NCBI RefSeq assembly: GCF_032854445.1
Contig: NC_088306.1
Span: 22,851,764-22,915,763, forward strand
DNA from: Liolophura sinensis
Lineage: Eukaryota > Mollusca > Polyplacophora > Chitonida > Chitonidae
Reading direction: 5' to 3'
Length of the DNA stretch: 64,000 nucleotides
The notes under the pieces are model-generated. The model saw only the letters and a list, made by a program, of their open reading frames with translations. It had not been told where the DNA came from and did no database searches. The position numbers and the translations under genes were made by a program. This document shows positions 25,166 to 38,900 of the stretch, piece by piece. The first letter of the stretch is position 1, and the number at the start of each line of letters is the position of its first letter.

Positions 25166-26221
25166 GTGTACATCTCATACGAAAGCATTACAACCAAAGT
25201 GGTCACAGCATATCCTACATATGTACTAGATGTAGCTGTACCTGAAAGACTTTACCACACACAGTATACATACATTGTACATTTACAATGACATTCACTC
25301 AATCTACAAGTCAAGGCCAGTGCTTTGTTTTACTGGCTGACATTAAATAAAATGTCATTTCATGGAATTCCCCTGTTTTCTATTCATCACAGCAACACTT
25401 ATTTCAGTTTCTGACCACCTCTAATGAAGACAACATCCGAGCTTTTTTTTTTTTTTTTGGTACGCTGTTTCCCCCTTGAGATGGGGATAGACTGGCATTT
25501 CTATTTAATGCTAAATAAACACAAGCTTTATTCCTTTCCTGGGCTGAGGGCTCCAGAGTTAAACTCTGTTAAAACGAACACTGGGGATTCTAATTAATTT
25601 AAACCGTACTTGAAATAACATATCAGTACAAGATGCCTACGGCTCGAGTTCACACAAGCCTTCCAGCTCAGGGGCCCCGGCACAGAATGTCAAGCTATAT
25701 TCACAGTGCGACAAGAATTCAAAACCAGCCGCTTCAATTCCTCAGGATTAAGGGGTGAACTTGCCCAGGCTCTGTGTAACTGCTAACCTCCGTGTATTTG
25801 AAGGCTGCTATATTAAATGCCATAACTGTTTGGGATTTATAGGTGGAATTTTAATGCCCTTATTATAATTATCATACCAGTGTCTGTCATCAGCCCTTCC
25901 ATCACAAGTCCACATCTCTAACAAAAACGTCCCTCACTCGGCAAAGAGTTTTAGGCCCTCACAGCATACCACGAACTATATAAGTTTAGCTTGGTCATGA
26001 TGTACATGTATTATCCATTTAACAAGGAATCTCGTAATTTTCATTACTAAAATGTATTTACATGTATTTATCTGATTATGCTGGCTGCTCAAGAATTTTT
26101 TTTTTCAACATGTACATGTAGGATAATTGTCAGGATACAACAACCAAAAACATAAAAAATGAAAGCCTTATCCAAAACAGTTACTGCTGAGATTGGAACG
26201 CTTGCGTGTAACCCAAGTACT

Positions 26222-26330
26222 AGGACAACTGTCAGGACTAGACAACTGTCAGGACTAGACAACTGTCAGGACTGGTCAAGGACTAGACAATTGTCAGGAC
26301 TAGTCAAGGACTAGACCAGTGTCAGCAAAT
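26222..26330. repeat. Short minisatellite, about 17 bp
   Basis: ACAACTGTCAGGACTAG recurs three times exactly or nearly so, then drifts into ACTGGTCAAGGACTAGACAATTGTCAGGACTAGTCAAGGACTAGACCAGTGTCAG. This gives about five to six degenerate units. Confidence 0.9.
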
Positions 26331-27390
26331 GCTGATAGGTTTGACCAGTGCTGCAGAACATCTTCCAGAGCAATTCCAGAGTTTTGGGGGTCTGAAATTT
26401 GAAATCCCAAATGACAAATTTTCACACTTTTTGAGTTATTAACAAAAAAAGCTGATAGGTTTGCGAATCAAAAGGCTACCCAACTGTTCAGTTTGATCAA
26501 TCAATGAAGGTCCAAAGAATGTAAATGCATACTCAACAAAAATAAAAACACACAAAGAAATTTTACAATGCTTTTTCCAGTATAAAATAACTCAACAATT
26601 AAGGTATATGTATTCATTATCAATTGTGGCTTCAATTACCATCAGGTTTTCACATTTTAGGGCAATAATCCAGGAGATATGGCAGCGTGAAAACAGAGCG
26701 GTTGATGATCACAGTTCATGCTCTTTGTGATGCTAACGGTGGACACACTAAAATGATGTGAACTGTGATCACCTACCACTCTGGCACATGCAGATGAGTG
26801 TTAAAATAACAAGCACTCAAGTGATACAACTACTGTCCATGTAAAATCCAGTGTAAAGTGACAGGCCTTCTCAACTCAAACACTGCTTATAATTCAATGC
26901 AAGATGAATTTTTAAATGTAATTATCATCTATTATCCTTGGGCTGCTGCTTGCAAGAAACCAGACAAGAAAGCTACATACGGCTTCCTGGACTATATACC
27001 TGAGCGTCACAGGTACGCCTTGGCCAAACATGCCTCACCCCACCCTCAGTACTGGCAGACATCAGTCTGTGAATTCACGCAAGCCGCAGACATCTGTACC
27101 ATACACGAGCGACTCTGTTTAGTTAGAGAGTCTCTTTGTACAATCACAAACACAAACAAAATAGATATGAGACAAGACAGTGGGAATCCATGTGCTTAAA
27201 TACCATGCCTCTTGGAAGTTTCTTCTCTGACTCAACTAAACATCAATGGATGTATGTATAAAGATGTACACGTATAAAGTGTTCAAACAAAAAACAAACA
27301 AGAAAACTTACAACTCACCTTCCTTTTTAAAAGCAGTTTTCAAGATACCAGATTCCACAGATACACAAGCACTGTACATGTATACATGTA

Positions 27391-27607
27391 CCGTAATTCT
27401 TCAACTTTTCCGCATGTTTACAAGTTGTTTAATCAAGCATATTCTGCGGGCTTTATTCTGTGTAGACTGATGAAATTATACCTTTTGTGATACCCTGAAA
27501 TTGGCCCACCCAACCAATGTGGACTTGTCTCCAAAGGCGAGTTAAAAAGGTCCATAAAATGCATTGAAAGCTGCTCTTTCACACGTGAAAAGCTTAAGGA
27601 ATTAGGG
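27391..27607. mobile_element. MITE-like element family A, copy 2
   Basis: It begins CCGTAATTCTTCAACTTTTCC and ends GAAAAGCTTAAGGAATTAGGG. These ends are imperfect terminal inverted repeats: TAATTC-TTCAA-CTTTTC against TAATTC-CTTAAG-CTTTTC in reverse complement. The interior aligns with 9314-9518. It is non-coding. Confidence 0.7.
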
Positions 27608-30573
27608 CAGAACATACATACATGTGCACATTCACACTTTTCCAACATTAATATTATGTTTTATGTTATGATGCTTCTTATGAAGTAAGCTACCACAATT
27701 CCAACTGTCAGGGCTATCATTAAAAATATGTTTAATGCCATTTTCATTGGCATTTTGGTCGATTTTTTTTTTCAAATTTTTTCGTTAGAATCCTGTTATC
27801 ACACAAGTCAGATAACTGAATCTGTCACAACTTTTCATCACAAAATTTGAAACCCATCTCACAAGACAATAACAAAAACAGTACCTGTAAGCTGCTTTAC
27901 AATTAAATCAATACAGTAAAAAATAAGTTCATAATGATGTTTATTTGATGCTGATTGTCAGCAAATATTACTTTGTTCATGAGCTTTAATTTATTTGACC
28001 AGGAATTAATTCAATTTTATTAATATATGTAGGCATACAAAGCTAGGCAGTTAATTTTTATGGGTGCAGGATTCTGGAGTGCCTGAAGTAGATCACCTGC
28101 CTTTGGCAAGTTCATAGAAAAACTTTCCCGATTCCATTGATGGACGTATGACACAGAAATTTTCACCATCAGAGCAAGCTCAAAGTTCATGCTATACAAG
28201 TGGAAAGCAAGTGATGAACTTCATGTAAGATCAACTAGAAATGCCCCCACCCCATACACTGGCAAACATTTCTCTCCAGCAATAAAATTTCGCATCCCCT
28301 GTCTGAGGCTGGAACTGAACAAAATATCTTACATTCTGTAGTTAATACTAAAACACAAGCATCTAAGCTACATGTACCCTCTCCCCCTCCCACCCTCTCT
28401 CCCCACCAAACTAAAACAACTTTCTGGGAATCAGCCCAATTGCGGTCATGTCGTTAGCGGATCTGGGTTAAGACTCAAAATATGTGTACGTGTACATGTG
28501 CAAGTTCAAATACTAGTAACACTGCCAGCTACTTTTACAAGTATAATTTAACTGCAATTAACACTGCTTCAAGAAGTCTAGATTTTGTCTCATTTCGCAG
28601 GGTCAAAAGTATTAAGTAACATACCGGTCTATAGCTCACAGTACGGTACTTACGTGTACGAGTATTTGTACAGTATAATATCCAATCCAAAGTGTTCAGC
28701 AACAGGTGCAGCACATGGGCATGTAAACATGGAAAGAAGAAAGTGGAAGGCAACATCCATGTATACTGTGTATATGTATCCCCCTCTCAGATGTCAGCCA
28801 AACCTCAAGCTGTTAGTAAATAAGACATAAGGTCCTGCAGTCATGTGACACAATTCTCTCAACTCGTGACCTCTCGTGACCTCCTCAGCTCCTGGCCCTC
28901 ATGTGCTATTACACAAGTGTTTAGTTTGAGCCTGGACTGATTTCAAACTTCAGCAGGCTTGATAAACCTCCTGGCTTGTGTGCTCAAGAGTAATGTGTAC
29001 ACAGAGTTTCATATGGACTTCACTTATTAATAATGACGAATGTGAAATGAAAGAAGCTTTTGGACTGGAAGAAAGCTTTCGAACTAATAGATCTGACAGC
29101 TCCAATGTTTTACAACTGGGTTCTGCTGGACTGAAATCGATGTAGTCAAAAGTCATGTGTATATTCCAGGCCTAAACAATTCAAGCGGTCTTCATTAAAC
29201 TTGAAGCTGGTGATTCATCCAACACAATTACTAAACACTTAAGCAGTCTTCCCCGACAAGACCATGTGGCACTCTGATAAGGCCATTGATAATTAACGGT
29301 TCGCTCACACTGACCCACCTCTGTACATGTATATTTTTGTAGCCAAATTCATGTAAATGCACGTAAATTATTTTTATTTCGAAAACCAAAAATTTGTCTA
29401 CTCCACAAAAAAACAGTTTCTATATACATGTGCTTAAGTAACATTTTCATCTTCAGATAAAGAGTACATTAATATTTTGTCATTTCTCGTTAACCTAGAC
29501 CTTCACCTTAAGTTATGAAAGCAAATTGAATTTTTGCATGTAGTATGTGTGATTTGAAAATAAGATTGTGCAAAATCAATTCACAGTGGCTTTTCAAAGG
29601 AATATGGATCAATTCTGATTGGCCGGTGTGAGAGATAGGCCAGTCTGACCTATGCTGTGTCTAAGCTGACTTTTAGGTATTTTACATTTATTCAAATGTG
29701 ACCAAGGCTGCAAAATTTAACCCAGGAACCCTATCTTCAATCTCAGCCAATCAGTGTCAATTCCGTATCCCTCTAATATCCCCACTGTACAGCTTTAAAG
29801 AACAGTGAAATAAATATGAGAAAACCCTATAATCAGTAACAGTCATATTTACATGGATTTGTAAACACTATACTCCCAAAATGTTTCATGTACATGTATG
29901 TGTAAGTGGTATTTTAATAAAAAAAATTATGGAAAAAAACAGACAAGGATGCTGCTCACAAACTTGCACGGAAAAATCAAATGATTTAATTATCTCAATT
30001 GGGCCAAAACTGCCACAAAGTACACGTACACAAAAATTTCAATACTGCAACGAAATGACATTTGTGGAAAGCTAGAAATACACAATACCATTATACAGCA
30101 CATATATATTGATGTACATACAAGTATCAGGTGTAACAGCTGTAAGTACAAAATTAAACACTCAAAGCCCGCAAATAAGCAGCCTCGCACTGACATTGTC
30201 AGGCAACAAATACCATCTTGTCAGGTACGAACTATAGTAGAACTACAAAAAACTAAAATACTACATGTAGTTGGATTGTATGGGATTTAAAATTTGTCAG
30301 CCACACCTCAAAAAAATATTTTCACACCTTAACAGCATAACCGCAATCCGGTTAATGAAAGCAGGAAACCTGACAGGGGTCCGAGGAAACCACTGCACCT
30401 TGCCCACAAACCAGCAGCCTGACAAACCTCCTGACACAAAGCTGCAGTCACGCCAGAAACAGATGAATTCAAGAAAGATGAAGAGGTGAAATCCACAGGA
30501 GCAGCCTACAATGTACACATCCTGCTGTGATACACATACTGGTAATAACAAACTATAACAGAGCTCATTTCAT

Positions 30574-30600
30574 AGAACTGAACTGAACTGAACTGAACCA
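30574..30600. repeat. (AACTG)n pentanucleotide repeat
   Basis: GAACTGAACTGAACTGAACTGAACCAG, five units. Confidence 0.9.
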
Positions 30601-31295
30601 GTAGTGTTACTTTTTTTTTTTAGAATTCCCGTCATACTCATCACCCAAATAGTGCATTATATATGCATGTGTAACTGACTACCCATCTGGAAAACTAGAT
30701 CTGGAAAACGACTGGGCTCCTGAACCCTTGAACACAACAGAGCAAATAATTTTATGATTTACAGTGTACATGAACACAAACCACCAATAGCTTTCTGAAA
30801 TTTACACAAAATGTTGTTCAAAGGTCAGTTTGTACATGTATTTTCTAAGAAGTTGCTGGGCTTCAGGAGTGAAGCATTAAATATGTCCACACTCAGAGCT
30901 CAACTCAGTGGTCTTACCCCTGATGTTTACTTTCCGTTTCCTTTTCTTTTAATGAAACTCAAATTTTTCTCAATTGTGATATACAGAATCTTCACCCACA
31001 ACAGGAGATCGTATTTATGAAGTGTATATCATGTCCCACAGTACATACAGTGTACATGGTACATGAACTGTGATACTCAAGCTACATGTAGCAGGTATGT
31101 GGGTGTCAGCAGGAGTCACGATACAGAAATCTGGGTTTTCAGGCCTTTTTTTCAATGACTATACTACTGTACCACACACATATGTAATCTTTAATCTTAT
31201 CAGATTGGTGTGTCTGGGTTTTTTGGGGGTGAGGGGTTGGATGGGGGGGAGGGCATACTCTCTAAACTGGATTAAACTTTAAAAAAAAACGCCTT

Positions 31296-31432
31296 GAGCC
31301 TGGGTGAAACTCATGATCATCCACAGGTTGTTGGCAGGCCTTCCTATGTACAACATGAGAGAAAGCCAACATGAGCTCTCACAGCCGTATTAGTGAGAAG
31401 CTATGTGGTTATTCTGCTGCATTACCACACCG
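31296..31432 (-). mobile_element. SINE fragment (body and partial head)
   Basis: GAGCCTGGGTGAAACTCATGATCATCCACAGGTTGTTGGCAGGCCTTCC…GAGAGAAAGCCAACATGAGCTCTCACAGCCGTATTAGTGAGAAGCT is the body of the common SINE in minus orientation. The tail is lost and the head is eroded. Confidence 0.8.
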
Positions 31433-31774
31433 GACACAAGGCACCATACTCACCCTTCATGTCCATCCCCACCCTCAACAGTTATGGCCCTGTGGCCGGT
31501 TTCTTTTTCTGTACTTCCTGTGGGCTAATAATAATTCTAAAACAATCAGGCAGTTTTTCAGCCAATCAATAACATAACCATTGTATAATGTCTACAGCTG
31601 TACATTGTACATCAGAATTATCAGGTATATGATCAAGGATGCAAATTTATGCATGTGCTTCCCCATTGATGAAAAATCACATACAAACTTTCCCCTAGAA
31701 AGTGAAACACATCACCCTATTTCCTCAAACTTTTATGTAAAAGAGAAACACTCAATTCGATTTATGCACCTTTT

Positions 31775-31986
31775 ATATATTTATTTGATTGGAGATTTAC
31801 TCTGTGCTCGATAATATTTCACCTCGGTGGCCAACATTATGGTAGAAGGAAACCCCAACTCTAAATCATCCCACTACCATCCGTAGGCTGCTACAGACCT
31901 TCCCACGTACCACCAGAGAGGAAGCCAGCATGAGATAATGGAATTAAGCACACGGCGACCGCATTGGGGAGAGGCTCCATGATCGG
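31775..31986 (-). mobile_element. SINE, diverged
   Basis: TTTATTTGATTGGAGATTTACTCTGTGCTCGATAATATTTCACC starts the tail. The CATCCGTAGGCTGCTACAGACCTTCCCACGTAC body and AGAGGAAGCCAGCATGAG…GGCGACCGCATTGGGGAGAGGCTCC follow. Only the outer head is gone. Confidence 0.88.
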
Positions 31987-33424
31987 CAGTGACATTTGAC
32001 TTCCATGAAGCCAAAATTTGCATGAACGATGGATTATATCTTTCCATCACATCAGCAATATTTCAGCTGACGTTGCAAGCCAAAACTTGAAACTTTGAAC
32101 TTCAAAATACATGTATTGTACAGACTGACATATACGATAAAACTGTCACAGATTTGTCTGCACATATAAAACCTTCTTACATGCACACAATTTTAAAACC
32201 TAAGGTCCAAAAATAAGCAATTTGTTACCACATTTTTATGTGAGTGTCACTCCAAACTGGCTTCATTTAATCAAATCAGGGAGATGAAACACCCCTACTA
32301 CATCATAGGTTGTACATTAAACACCACGTTATGCTTGCAATGATCAAGGTATATTTAAAAACAATAGGTTTAACTGTTTTTACTGATCAGGTTGTGTTAC
32401 AATTTGATAAAGCATAAATGGTCTTGATCGAGTTCAGGTGAAACATTTAAATCATAGAAAGGATAGGAATTATTCTGTTCATATAACAAAAGAAAGATTG
32501 AATCCAACTTCATCCAAAAATTACCCAAACTACTTGAGCGCAAGAATTTTCTGGAGAAAGCCATAATTTTGAAATCCAAGATTCTGTTCAACCTAAAAAT
32601 CATGGAATTTTTTCCTCAAATCAAAATCCATTTCAATTATCTGAATATTACATGTAAACGATTCTTTTTAGGTTTGATTGATTTTCATTTCAACAGTGTC
32701 TGACATGGGTGTACCTTAGAAATTAGACCATTAACTATATTTTAACGAAGCATTTTCACCTATCCCTAAAAATCACAAATATTCACACATAGAGTATATA
32801 TACATACACATACATGTATATTGGTATGCATCTAAAAAGAATCTACGTATACACTGATAAGATAGTTTAACAGCTTATCCAGACTATCAACAACAACTCT
32901 GAGCTGATAAAGAGCTCAGCTCCAGGGCCTAATAGGATAAAAAGTTTTTGTAAAAGCATAAATAAAAAAAAGAATCTTGTTCTAATTTAGCTCTGGGTGA
33001 TAAATACATGCTTGTTTACATGTACATCTGCGGGAGCTAAGGTTAACATCAAACATTACAGCACATCTGCATGTTTCCCTATTGTTATAGATAAAACCTA
33101 CAACACAGTTCAGATAATTAAGCCTCTAAACTATTTGGTGACTGATTCAAATCCATCTCTGGTCAAATTGGTCTCATCCTCACAAAAAAAGAGGCCTGCA
33201 CTTGAGCCCATCCACTCTTTTAACCTGACTGGTATTATAAGGAGAAGGGAAACAGTCTTCATCAACACACTAATAACACAAATAATGTAACATTATAAAA
33301 ACATACAATGTAGTTAATGGCTACTGAGCACACTATATAACAATATGTTTATCATATGAACTGTGTTTGCCTGGAAACATCACCCAAAATAAGGTCATTT
33401 TTAGAGACAATAAAAATAAAAATA

Positions 33425-33565
33425 CTACTCTGGTGCTTAATATCACATTTTCCCTACCCATCATCCTGGGTTTCCAAAAAAACTTCAAAACACCCTTCTC
33501 AGGTCAAAAGAGCTGTCAGAAAAATGAGTAACTAAGTCACAGACAAAATTTTAGGTAAAATACAG
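33425..33565 (-). repeat. Dispersed repeat family C, copy 3 (inverted)
   Basis: The reverse complement of CATCATCCTGGGTTTCCAAAAAAACTTCAAAACACCCTTCTCAGGTC matches the AAGAAAGGTGTTTTGAGG…TGGAACATGGGATGAT part of the 8655 copy. The alignment is short and diverged. Confidence 0.5.
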
Positions 33566-34661
33566 TCCATTGATACAAAGGTATGTACCCATTTATATAT
33601 ATCCTGCAAAGGATATTGCGACACACAGGTATGTATTCAGGTATGTATTTCGATAAATTGTAACGGGTTTTCAACATTGCACATGATCTACAATTAGATC
33701 AGATTTACATGTACGCTGCAAGTGCAACTGCTCTGAAATCCACACCTGTGCTGCCAGAATTCCTTATACATATTAAGGTGATCCACATATAAACTTTGTG
33801 ACACTTTTTGCAAAACAAAAGGGTCGTGATGTAGAGCAATGATTGATCATATCGCCTGTTTAATGGCAGTATTTTTCTGCCAATTCGATAAAGTAACCCA
33901 AGAGCATCTACATACTCAGTAAGGTACTGAGCTGTGAAGTAATTATAAATCCGTTCAAGGTGAATGGTCACCTTTAGTTACATTTTATGACAGATTTTGC
34001 ATAAAAAAATGTCCTAAATGAAAGGCAAATAGCGAACTGTGTCATGAAAGACTTTACATGAACTGTTTACAATGATCATCTCACAAAGAAAAGGCACATA
34101 ATCAATTATCTCAAGGTCGCTTTTTAGATCTATTTTACACAAGTTTTTCACATCACTTTGAGCAACTGAAGACCAGGTTAAAACAAAATGTACATTTAGT
34201 TCATTAGGGATAGTTTACCAGAGATTAAATAGTTTCAAATTGTTCTGGGGATAAATAAGGGAAAATCTTATCAAGAAAGTCATTTAAAATCATATCAATA
34301 AATACATGTACATATTTCATCTTGATAATTTAAACTTGAAAATAATTTACAAAAATAATAATAACTGATCACATGACAGTTTTGCCTAGCACTTCAAATG
34401 GCCACCCTGTTTTCTCCTATTTTAAATGCTTTGTATACAATAGCAAAAACATGAAAATTAAGGGCCTGGCTCTTCAAATGGTCACCATAAGTCAAGTTTT
34501 ACATTGTATATGCTTTTTATGGCAAAGCAAATTGCAAAAGACAAATAAAAATATAAGAGCTTACCTCTTGTCGGAATTCATGTTCATTTTTAACATGAAG
34601 ATGCCAAGAAGTATTGTAGGACTAGAGATCCTATTAACCACATATAGAGACTTATCAGCAT

Positions 34662-34739
34662 TTTATTTATTTATTTCTTTGATTGGTGTTTTCCGGTGAG
34701 AGGAAAACCACCACCATCCGCAGGTTGCTGGCAGACTTA
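34662..34739 (-). mobile_element. SINE with internal deletion
   Basis: TTTATTTATTTATTTCTTTGATTGGTGTTTTCC is joined directly to GGTGAGAGGAAAACCACCACCATCCGCAGGTTGCTGGCAGACTT. The middle of the tail domain is missing. Confidence 0.75.
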
Positions 34740-35586
34740 TCAACATTTTATTTTCCAAATGATTTACTTCATTGTATCTTAAATTAGTAAATACTTAGTT
34801 TGTGAAAACATGAATTTTTTTTTTTTTTTTACTTTACTTGATGTCAAATTATGTAATACTTTGAAGTTCCTCAGAAATATAAATATTTTTATTCTTTTAA
34901 TCTGAGCATAATATTACAATATATGCCTTTCATTCATTTTAAATCCCACAGCTGTCAAAGTGAAGCACTGTTGTTTAAGGCCATATAAACGCGTTTTTCT
35001 CTTGTACGATAGCAGACAGTATTATGGGTGGTGGAAAGCTGAGGGTTTGGTGTAAACCAATGACTTCTGGCAAGTTACTAATAAACCTTCCCAGTCCAGT
35101 GTGCTTACAGTGGCGTATATATCTCAAACCTTTAAACTGCATCAGTTACCTGTTCTTCTCCTCTTAAACTCGGATTACCAATTCAGCTACTTCACAAATA
35201 ATGAACGGTGCACAATTTAAAAAAAAAAACCACTACTTTAGAATATGAATGTCTGCATGAGCTTTCAAAAACTTTAAGTAAATGTAATAAGCTGATAAGC
35301 AATTTCAACTATTTTCTTACAAGCCGACACTAAAGTATCCAAAAATGGAGTAAATCCACTTTTTCACTTTGTCCACATGTAATGTTGTATACGATTTTCC
35401 TATCTTTATAGGCTTTTTGATCATATAAATCTCTTTAACAGGAACAACTGCTTGGACACAGATGATTTTTCAGTTTCATTATTATTCTATTCCCTCTTCT
35501 GCACCTTGCCAAAGGACTCATTATGACTGTACAACAAACATTTAAATTGGTGAGGCATTCAGAAGTTACATGTGCTGTCGGCCAAA

Positions 35587-35605
35587 GGGGGGGGGGGGGA
35601 GGGGC
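35587..35605. repeat. Poly-G tract
   Basis: AAGGGGGGGGGGGGGAGGGGCG. A simple repeat. Confidence 0.85.
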
Positions 35606-35950
35606 GATGAAGAATGTAATAATGGCTATGCAGAGATCTGCAGCATGATCTAAGATGGATAAGTATTGATCTTGAAAACCACAACATAAGATGCTACTTA
35701 AACTATGGTGTAACGGAAATACAGCTGGATTGTGATCAGTTCTGTTGTGGAATATATCAATTCTGTCCTCAAGTAGGAATCTGCTGCCAAAACCGGTGCA
35801 CATGCAGATACATGTAGTTATGTGTACAGCACAAAGCAGTTTGATTCAGAAGCCTAAAATATATATATATATTCCTAAAATATATAACCACATGCGAAAA
35901 GGCATAAAAAGCAGATCGTTCATTCAACAGTGTTATTAACGAGTATGATG

Positions 35951-35952
<2 letters not shown>

Positions 35953-35988
<36 letters not shown>
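35953..35988. repeat. (TA)n microsatellite
   Basis: About 17 TA dinucleotides, followed by CATAGACACACACACATATAT. Confidence 0.95.
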
Positions 35989-35990
<2 letters not shown>

Positions 35991-38900
35991 GACACACACA
36001 CATATATTTGATTGAAGTCGAAGAATTTAGATTTTTCAGAATAACGTGATACAGAAATCTTTTGTTTTGTTCTTTTGGGTTTTTTTCTTTTTTTTTAAAT
36101 TGGTCTTTTGGTCACTGGCAGATTTGCTTAGCTTGGTGATTTGTCATGATATGACACACATTTATTATAAATTCTGCATGCAAGTGATAGACATATCACA
36201 TACATGCACACAGTGGATGTGGCCATACATTGCAAGTTTGACAGAAATTGACAGCAATGCCATGGGTCTGTACTGTAGGTGCAAGAGCTGATAAAGTAAG
36301 AGCTGATGAAGTAACAAAGCCAGATAGTCACACGGAACCCTTGGCAAAAACCTGTATATCTACATTCAGGGCCATAGATGTATATGTATCTGGAAAAACA
36401 TTAAAGGCTCTGTTCCCAAACTTTAATGGTGACATTATGCATAAGCATTATGAAGAAATTTTTAAAATGCAACTCAAAATGATGCTTTTCTAAGAGCTTT
36501 AAAGTCAGTGCATGAAAGAAAATTAAATCAAAACTTAATTTTGTATAGGTAAACTATCATATTTTTGTTTAATTTACTTGTTAGTTTTTATACAGCTTGT
36601 TTAGTTTTTGCTGCCAACAGTTTGAGAGCCCAAATGTTTTCAAGAACCAAATGAAATGACTCAAGACATGGCCCTGATATGCATGTTTTGATGCCGAAAA
36701 CTCTATTCAAGCAAGTCTTAAATACATGTGGAAAATGTTTTGGGTCAATAATTATTCTTTGCTGGTTAGTAAACAGTAACAGTGCATCCATTGATGTTAT
36801 TAACAGCAAGATGGTAATCCATATATCACCATAATGCAGAGCCATGCTCATCTTCATTAGAACGGAGAGGTAAAAGCCAGACAAGTTGGTTAAAGTACAT
36901 GTAAGCGTATGTACTTATAATTCCCTATGTTGATGACACACGGTATGTAAATACAGCCTTAATGGAACTTGAAACACAGGCTTTAGACAAAAAGTGTGCA
37001 ACTGCTGAGCTCATTTCAGTGTCAACACGTGATGAAAGTGGTGGAACTGATAACAAACATGTTAAACGCCAGTCTGCCATTCTCGTATAAATGTACCTTC
37101 TCAAATTCCCTCAGAAAAACAGGAAAAGAATATTTAGCAAGCTTTTTTTTCACGCTTCTTACATGACTGCCTGAGTCTGTTAAATTTTCCAATATTTAAG
37201 TCATTTTAATTCTGGAAAACGTTTTGGCTTCCACACTGTTTTGCGCCTGAACTAATCAGATTATGTTACAGCTAACAAGTAAATTAATCAAAAATATGAT
37301 GGCTTAGCAATAAAAAGAAAAGAAAATTTCTTTGGGAACATACCCCTTAATGTTTCGCTAGCTATATTCCTGAGCACATGTAGCTGTCAATCAACCACTG
37401 CTTTAAAGATATGTACATGTAAAACTCCAAACCATACTTGCTGTACAGTTTTTACATTCAAAAAGGTGATCAGTCACAGACGCTTGGTGCCATTCTGTCT
37501 GACATAGGTCCTTTCAGACTTTCACTTTAAAATTTGTTGTTGTTTAAACACTACATGTACTTCACCAATTCAACTCTTTTCTGGCCCACCCAATATTTAA
37601 TCAATGAATCTATGAAACTTCGTCTACACGAATTTCCACGATATTAAAGGCAACAACTAGGCTACATGTGCAAAAATGTACATGCATATCTACAAGATGG
37701 GCAGATACATGTAGGCCAGATTACTGCACTGTTTCTGTATATACATGTCTGACAATTTAATAATGAATAGCCCAATCTCTTTACAGGGTGTTTATTTCAA
37801 GCCATTTTTTTTTTCTTTTTTATGGTAGACTGCATTATTATGGGTAGACTAGAAAACCTACACTGTGACCTAGCCAATGTAATTTTATCATTAAAGAAAA
37901 TTTATTATTAAAGAAAATCTCATGAAATTCTGAGGAATTAAGGTTCTGTTAGAATTCTGTACTAGTTTCACATAATCATCTCACACAATGCACAAAGATA
38001 TATCCAGATCCATGTATGTTCAATATCATTATGTGCAATTTAACTAAATTGGATGAGATAGCAAAATAAAGGTCCATAAAAGGAAAAAAACGAACATATT
38101 TTTATCAAAATTCGCCTAAAAATACACCGCAAGAACATGGAAGATAATCTCAATAGCATTATGATAGAAGTACTACTTTGTTGTACATGCGTAAGGCATT
38201 CAACTCACATTTATTTATTAACTCAGGGAAATATTCAGCTTCCTAATTGCTATAATAGGCAAAGAGATTATACCAATCACACTCCCACGCTGCTTCCTCT
38301 ATTACAGATACTTGCCCGATAGCGTACAATACCACTGATAATAATTACACTCCTGTAATCTTTATTACGACGCCAGCAGGAAAAACCCAGACACACTTCT
38401 GACACAACTGTCCCATTCATTTGTGATTTACACATAATTTATGTTTCAACCGTAGCCTGACTCCACACACAACAGGTGGGTGGACAAACACTAGGGGTAG
38501 AATTAATTCCTTTAAATCGTACAGTTCATATGTAGTACATCAACATTTTGACAAAATGAAACTAGTCCTTCTTTAAGCAGTTTCATTTACATATATACCT
38601 TAGCCAGCAGACATACAGGATATGGGCATGTACAGTTCTCAGTGTGAGTGTGAAACTAGCAGTGTCTTGAGTTGGAACAACTTCATGGCCTATCTCGAAC
38701 TGTGGCGCTGCTCATTTAGCCATATGCTACAACAGTAACCAAATGTGAACTACATGTACCTGTTCTAATGAAACATATGAAAGATTTACTCAATAACTGC
38801 AGCTGTGGATAAAGAAAGCTGGATGGGTGTTGGAGGATGGAGATATTCACACAATAATCTACCTGGTTGAGTGCTGAGGCATGATGATTATTGTCGGCTC

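Noticed and set aside
26858-27199. 113-codon plus ORF
   Set aside because: No domain recognised and no splice or promoter context; treated as chance in intron 1.
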